From Bacillota bacterium (GTDB lineage Bacteria; Bacillota; Clostridia; Saccharofermentanales; Fastidiosipilaceae), in NCBI GenBank assembly GCA_023420715.1, contig JAEZVR010000079.1, positions 1 through 5,259 on the forward strand: a DNA stretch of 5,259 bases. Reading direction: 5' to 3'. The notes under the pieces are model-generated. The model was given only the letters and a program-made list of their open reading frames with translations. It had not been told where the DNA came from and searched no databases. Below, one piece after another: positions 5,212 through 5,259 of this stretch. A program made the translations under genes and the position numbers. Position 1 is the first letter of the stretch. Every line of letters starts with the position of its first letter.

Positions 5212-5259
5212 ATGGCGAAAGACGCTTTTGAGTTCGAAATAAAAAAACACTTAGGTGTG
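5212..5259 (+). CDS. PC4/YdbC-like single-stranded-DNA-binding protein, first 16 codons
   Basis: The reading frame starts at ATG 5212-5214 and stays open to the window end, giving MAKDAFEFEIKKHLGV. The pattern FEFEI-KKHLGV matches, from memory, the beginning of the small YdbC proteins of Bacillota. These are homologues of the eukaryotic coactivator PC4, dimers of about 70-80 residues that bind single-stranded DNA. The start is well supported by GGAGGAG (5202-5208) three bases upstream and by a strong promoter at 5151-5178. Only the first strand of the fold is visible, so the name rests on 16 residues and is tentative. The gene diverges from the phosphoesterase gene, with overlapping promoters. 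Translating the sequence beyond the right edge would confirm or refute it; the family usually continues with a conserved stretch including a GW and later a WxPDHEKMGKG-type motif. Confidence 0.65.
   Translation, partial: MAKDAFEFEIKKHLGV

Noticed and set aside
5065..5250. Minus-strand 61-codon open frame overlapping the phosphoesterase start
   Set aside because: It overlaps the phosphoesterase N-terminus, the divergent promoters and the start of the PC4-like gene, and has no recognisable protein features.

Overview
The window looks like an ordinary chromosomal stretch of a moderately AT-rich Gram-positive bacterium, probably Bacillota. The grounds are strong GGAGG-type ribosome binding sites, simple intrinsic terminators, extended -10 promoters, and the start of a PC4/YdbC-type gene, a family I associate mainly with Bacillota. 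I cannot name a genus, and I see no mobile element, CRISPR array, tRNA or rRNA.

Layout, left to right: (1) the N-terminal 82 codons of an MFS transporter on the minus strand, running off the left edge (1-246), with its own short promoter region; (2) nrdB on the minus strand (344-1384), the radical-generating small subunit of a class Ia-type ribonucleotide reductase, followed by an intrinsic terminator; (3) a 128-bp gap holding a strong terminator for nrdA and a separate promoter for nrdB with an NrdR-box-like palindrome; (4) nrdA on the minus strand (1513-4044), the catalytic large subunit with an N-terminal ATP-cone; (5) a 209-bp leader/intergenic region with an extended -10 element, NrdR-like half-sites and a hairpin followed by a U-run just before the nrdA ribosome binding site; (6) a membrane-anchored calcineurin-like metallophosphoesterase on the minus strand (4254-5141); (7) a compact divergent promoter region, then the first 16 codons of a PC4/YdbC-like gene on the plus strand, cut by the right edge.

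NrdA and NrdB together form the enzyme that makes deoxyribonucleotides aerobically. All metal, radical and thiol residues I could check are present in both subunits, so the enzyme looks intact. The unusual part is control. The two subunit genes are split by a strong terminator, nrdB has its own NrdR-box-like promoter, and nrdA carries a terminator-like hairpin in its leader. The flanking transporter, phosphoesterase and PC4-like genes show no evident functional link to the reductase.

I found no sign of a wholly new system. The points most worth a second look are regulatory: the separated nrdA/nrdB control, the nrdA leader hairpin, and the overlapping face-to-face promoters between the phosphoesterase and the PC4-like gene.
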